A stretch of DNA of 64,000 nt, taken from contig NC_069370.1 of assembly GCF_021730395.1 (NCBI RefSeq), forward strand, positions 71,193,501 through 71,257,500, in the 5' to 3' direction. Shown piece by piece: positions 61,239 through 64,000 of this stretch. The position numbers and the translations under genes are program-made. Position 1 is the stretch's first letter, and every line of letters begins with the position of its first letter. The stretch is from Mercenaria mercenaria. Its lineage: Eukaryota; Mollusca; Bivalvia; Venerida; Veneridae. Under the pieces are notes generated by a model. That model made no database searches. It saw only the letters and a list, made by a program, of their open reading frames with translations, and had not been told where the DNA came from.

Positions 61239-62304
61239 GTGAGTATTTCTATTTTTCTCTTATTTAATGACGTATTGTTGTATTAAATCATTTTGCTGGG
61301 GAAGTGTATGAGGTGTATGGGAATTGTGAAGTATGCAAAGATGAGAGTTGTATGAGAAACCTCTACAACAGCAGCCATTCTCATGTGCCCACAATCATGT
61401 GGGAGATACTTCAGTGTCTTAATATGCCAGTTCAGTTATCTCCGGACACCAAACCCAATCAACTGCCTGATATTGTCATGGTCATCTTTGCAGCATGACG
61501 GGTGAACACATACTTGGTACAGACATCAATTTTTTGGGCCAGAACAAAATGCAGCTTGACTGTGAAACATACTAATTCTCATTTTAAGACTGCTGGAAAA
61601 ACGGCCCTTATGTGTCCGTCTTAACAAACATACATGAAGACACCTTGAAGGTTGCAACAAAATGTATAGAGTATTAATATAATCATTTTCGACTTTGGTC
61701 AATAAAGAATCATTGCTGTTGAAACAGTATACTGTCAGATGCTTCTTACACAAGCACAATAGCTGTCTTTTGAAGCTGTTTTCATTACCTTTGCAATATC
61801 CGGCGTAACATATTGTTCAGCCATAAACTATTGGTGACACATGTTGCAGAAAGAAATACTAGTGCCATCAATAAATATTGTACATGCATCATTGTCGTCT
61901 GCATTATTTGCCATGCCAAGTTTAGTTGTTTTTTTGTCCAGCTGAATTATTTATTGTCTTTCCTTAAAATGTTGGGATGAGATAATGCAGTGGAAGATAA
62001 ATAAAGTGATCAAGGGGCAATAACTCTGAAAAATTATCAGACCAGAACAGGAAATGTTGCCATTTCCACGGACTCTTGATTTTAGCAGTGATACAGATGA
62101 AGTGTTTTTGGGTCAATTCAGATGATTTTCAATGAAGTTGTTAATTTTGATTAATTTTTTCTGACATTGTCTTAACAACTGTGTTAGCCGTGAAATGTAA
62201 TTTTGTAGTTCTTTGATGCCCTTTTGATAATATAAGATATAAAAGCTTGCAATATCGTTTTCTTCTTGTCAAATATTGATGAAATTCAGTGCATCTTGTC
62301 ATCT
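61239..62304. other. Non-coding stretch
   Basis: A 64-codon frame at 61304-61498 begins at GTG and matches nothing I know. No acceptor site with a matching phase is obvious. Left unannotated. Confidence 0.3.
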
Positions 62305-63830
62305 GTATGATTGTGGTTACACTCTATAGCTGTGGTTACACTGTATGATTGTGTTTACACTGTATGGTTGTAGTTACACTGTATGATTGTGGTTACACTG
62401 TAGTTACACTGTATGATTGTGGTTACACTGTAGTTACACTGTATGGTTGTGGTCTGTATGATTGTGGTTACACTGTATAGTTGTGGTTACACTGTGTGAT
62501 TGTGGTTACACTATGATTTTGGTTACACTGTATGATTTTGGTTACACTGTATGATTGTGTTTACACTGTATAGTTGTGGATACACTGTATGATTGTGTTT
62601 ACACTGTGTGATTGTGCTTACACTGTATGATTGTGGTTACACATGTATGATTGTGGTTACACTGTATGATTGTGGTTACACTGTATAGTTGTAGATACAC
62701 TGTATGACTGTGTTTACACTGTGTGATTGTGCTTACACTGTATGATTGTGTATACATATGTATGATTGTGGTTACACTGTATGATTGTGTTTACACTGTA
62801 TAGTTGTGGATACACTGTGTGATTGTGCTTACACATGTATGATTGTGGTTACACTGTATGATTGTCTTTACACTGTATAGTGCCGCTACACTGTATGATT
62901 GTCTTTACACTGTGTGATTGTGCTAACACAGTATGATTGTGGTTACACATGTATGATCGTGGTTACACTGTATAGTTGTGGTTACACTGTAGAATTGCAG
63001 TTATACTGTATGATTGTGGTTACACTGTATAGTTGTGGATACACTGTGTGATTGTGCTTACACTGTACGATTGTGGTTACACATGTATAATTGTGGTTAC
63101 ACTGTATAGTTGTGGTTACACTGTATAATTGCAGTTACACATGTATGATTGTGGTTACTCTATATGATTGTGGTTATACTGTATGATTGTGGTTACACTG
63201 TATAGTTGTGGTTACACTGTATGATTGCAGTCACACTGTATGATTGTGGTTAACATGTATGATTGTGGTTACTTTATATGATTGTTGTTACACTGTATGG
63301 TTGTGCTTACACATGTATGATTGTTGTTACACTGTATGATTGTGGTTACTCTGTATGGTTGTGGTTACACTGTATAACTACTGTTACACTGTATGACTGT
63401 GGTTACACTATATGATTGTGGTTACACTGTATGATAATGGTTACACTGTATGGTTGTGGTTACACTGTATGATAATGGTTACACTGTATGGTTGTGATTA
63501 CACTGTATGATAATGGTTACACTGTATGATTGTAGTTACATTGTATGATAATGGTTACACTGTGTGATTGTGGTTACACTGTATGATCATGGTTACACTA
63601 TGATTGTAGTCACACTGTACTATTGTGGTGATGCTGTATGGTTGTGGTTACACTGTATATTTTTGGTTGCACTGTATAACTGTCATTACACTGTATGATT
63701 GTGGTTACACTGTATGATCACTGTATAGTTTTGGTTACACTGTATGATTGTGGTTACACATGTCATGTATGATTGTGGTTACACTGTATGATTGTGGTTA
63801 CACTGTATTATTGTGGTTAGAGAAGAGACA
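62305..63830 (+). repeat. ~19 bp minisatellite, about 75 diverged copies
   Basis: Tandem units close to 'tgtatgattgtggttacac' fill about 1.5 kb. Variants substitute tagttgtg, ataatgg or gattgtgct, and some units insert 'at' (acatgtatg). Unit length is mostly 19-20. No coding frame. The edges fade gradually into unique sequence. Confidence 0.95.
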
Positions 63831-64000
63831 CCTGAACAGATGCTGATTATTACTGACACTTAAAACATAAATATTATTGTAATATACTGACTGTACATTA
63901 TCAGACAGAGTTCATCAGGTGGCTGGAGCCTATCTACTGGGGCATGATTCATACCTGGTCAGTCTATAATTAATGAGGCATGATCATTTGATATTGGCTG
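63831..64000. other. Non-coding tail of the window
   Basis: Nothing recognised. Confidence 0.3.

Noticed and set aside
61304-61498. 64-codon frame with a Cys-containing, protein-like sequence (NCEVCKDESC)
   Set aside because: Starts at GTG, matches no family I know, and has no supporting splice site. It may be a piece of an old element.
1-64000. LTR retroelements, Polinton-type elements and CRISPR arrays
   Set aside because: No paired long direct repeats bounding gag/pol-like frames and no capsid-like protein were found. The tandem arrays have no spacer structure.

Overview
The window looks like repeat-rich, AT-rich nuclear DNA of a marine invertebrate, most likely a bivalve mollusc. I infer this from several dispersed sequences that I remember as typical of clam and oyster genomes: the '(tccg)n ... 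gttgtgcacctg' tandem block near 32.4-33.4 kb, the 'gggggcatttgtcacc' element near 40.6 kb and the 'agctcacctga' element near 41.7 kb. No species can be named. There is no dense set of host genes. The host material I can support is one intact tRNA-Arg gene, two decayed copies of it, and a few short candidate first exons on the + strand between 43 and 61.3 kb.

Positions 1-29672 hold three diverged copies of a roughly 6.2 kb tandem unit (A 1-5929, B 5930-21071, C 21072-29672). Each copy carries a tRNA-Arg(TCT) locus in a different state. Each has also taken different transposon insertions, and the sister copies preserve the empty sites, so element ends and target duplications can be read directly. 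A has a TA-flanked MITE. B has a 5'-truncated LINE and a 7.9 kb DNA transposon. C has a second truncated LINE and a 3.2 kb element with long terminal inverted repeats.

The most interesting object is the transposon at 9743-17607 in copy B. It has about 28 bp terminal inverted repeats starting GG and a perfect 8 bp target duplication (ATAATTTT). It carries a three-exon Merlin/IS1595 (ISXO2-like) DDE transposase on the minus strand. Diverging from it is a five-exon gene for a P-loop ATPase that I read as DUF3987 (primase-helicase-like). A short, strikingly symmetric bidirectional promoter lies between the genes. Beyond the 3' end of each gene lies an array of 8 bp GTYGACAG repeats, and the two arrays are inverted relative to each other. 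The layout is TIR - array - transposase - promoter - ATPase - array - TIR. I know of no described Merlin element with this second gene and these arrays.

From 29.7 to 64 kb the window is non-coding DNA full of other fossil elements: TTAA-, TA- and 8 bp-flanked MITEs, a hAT-like element with a nested insertion, a 4.6 kb long-TIR element (44716-49360) with a recurring 'ACATACGTTAC' motif, bivalve-type dispersed repeats, and a 1.5 kb minisatellite of about 19 bp units at 62.3-63.8 kb. The 43-62 kb stretch may be the 5' region of a large host gene with alternative first exons, but that is weakly supported. No LTR, retrovirus-like or Polinton-like element was recognised.
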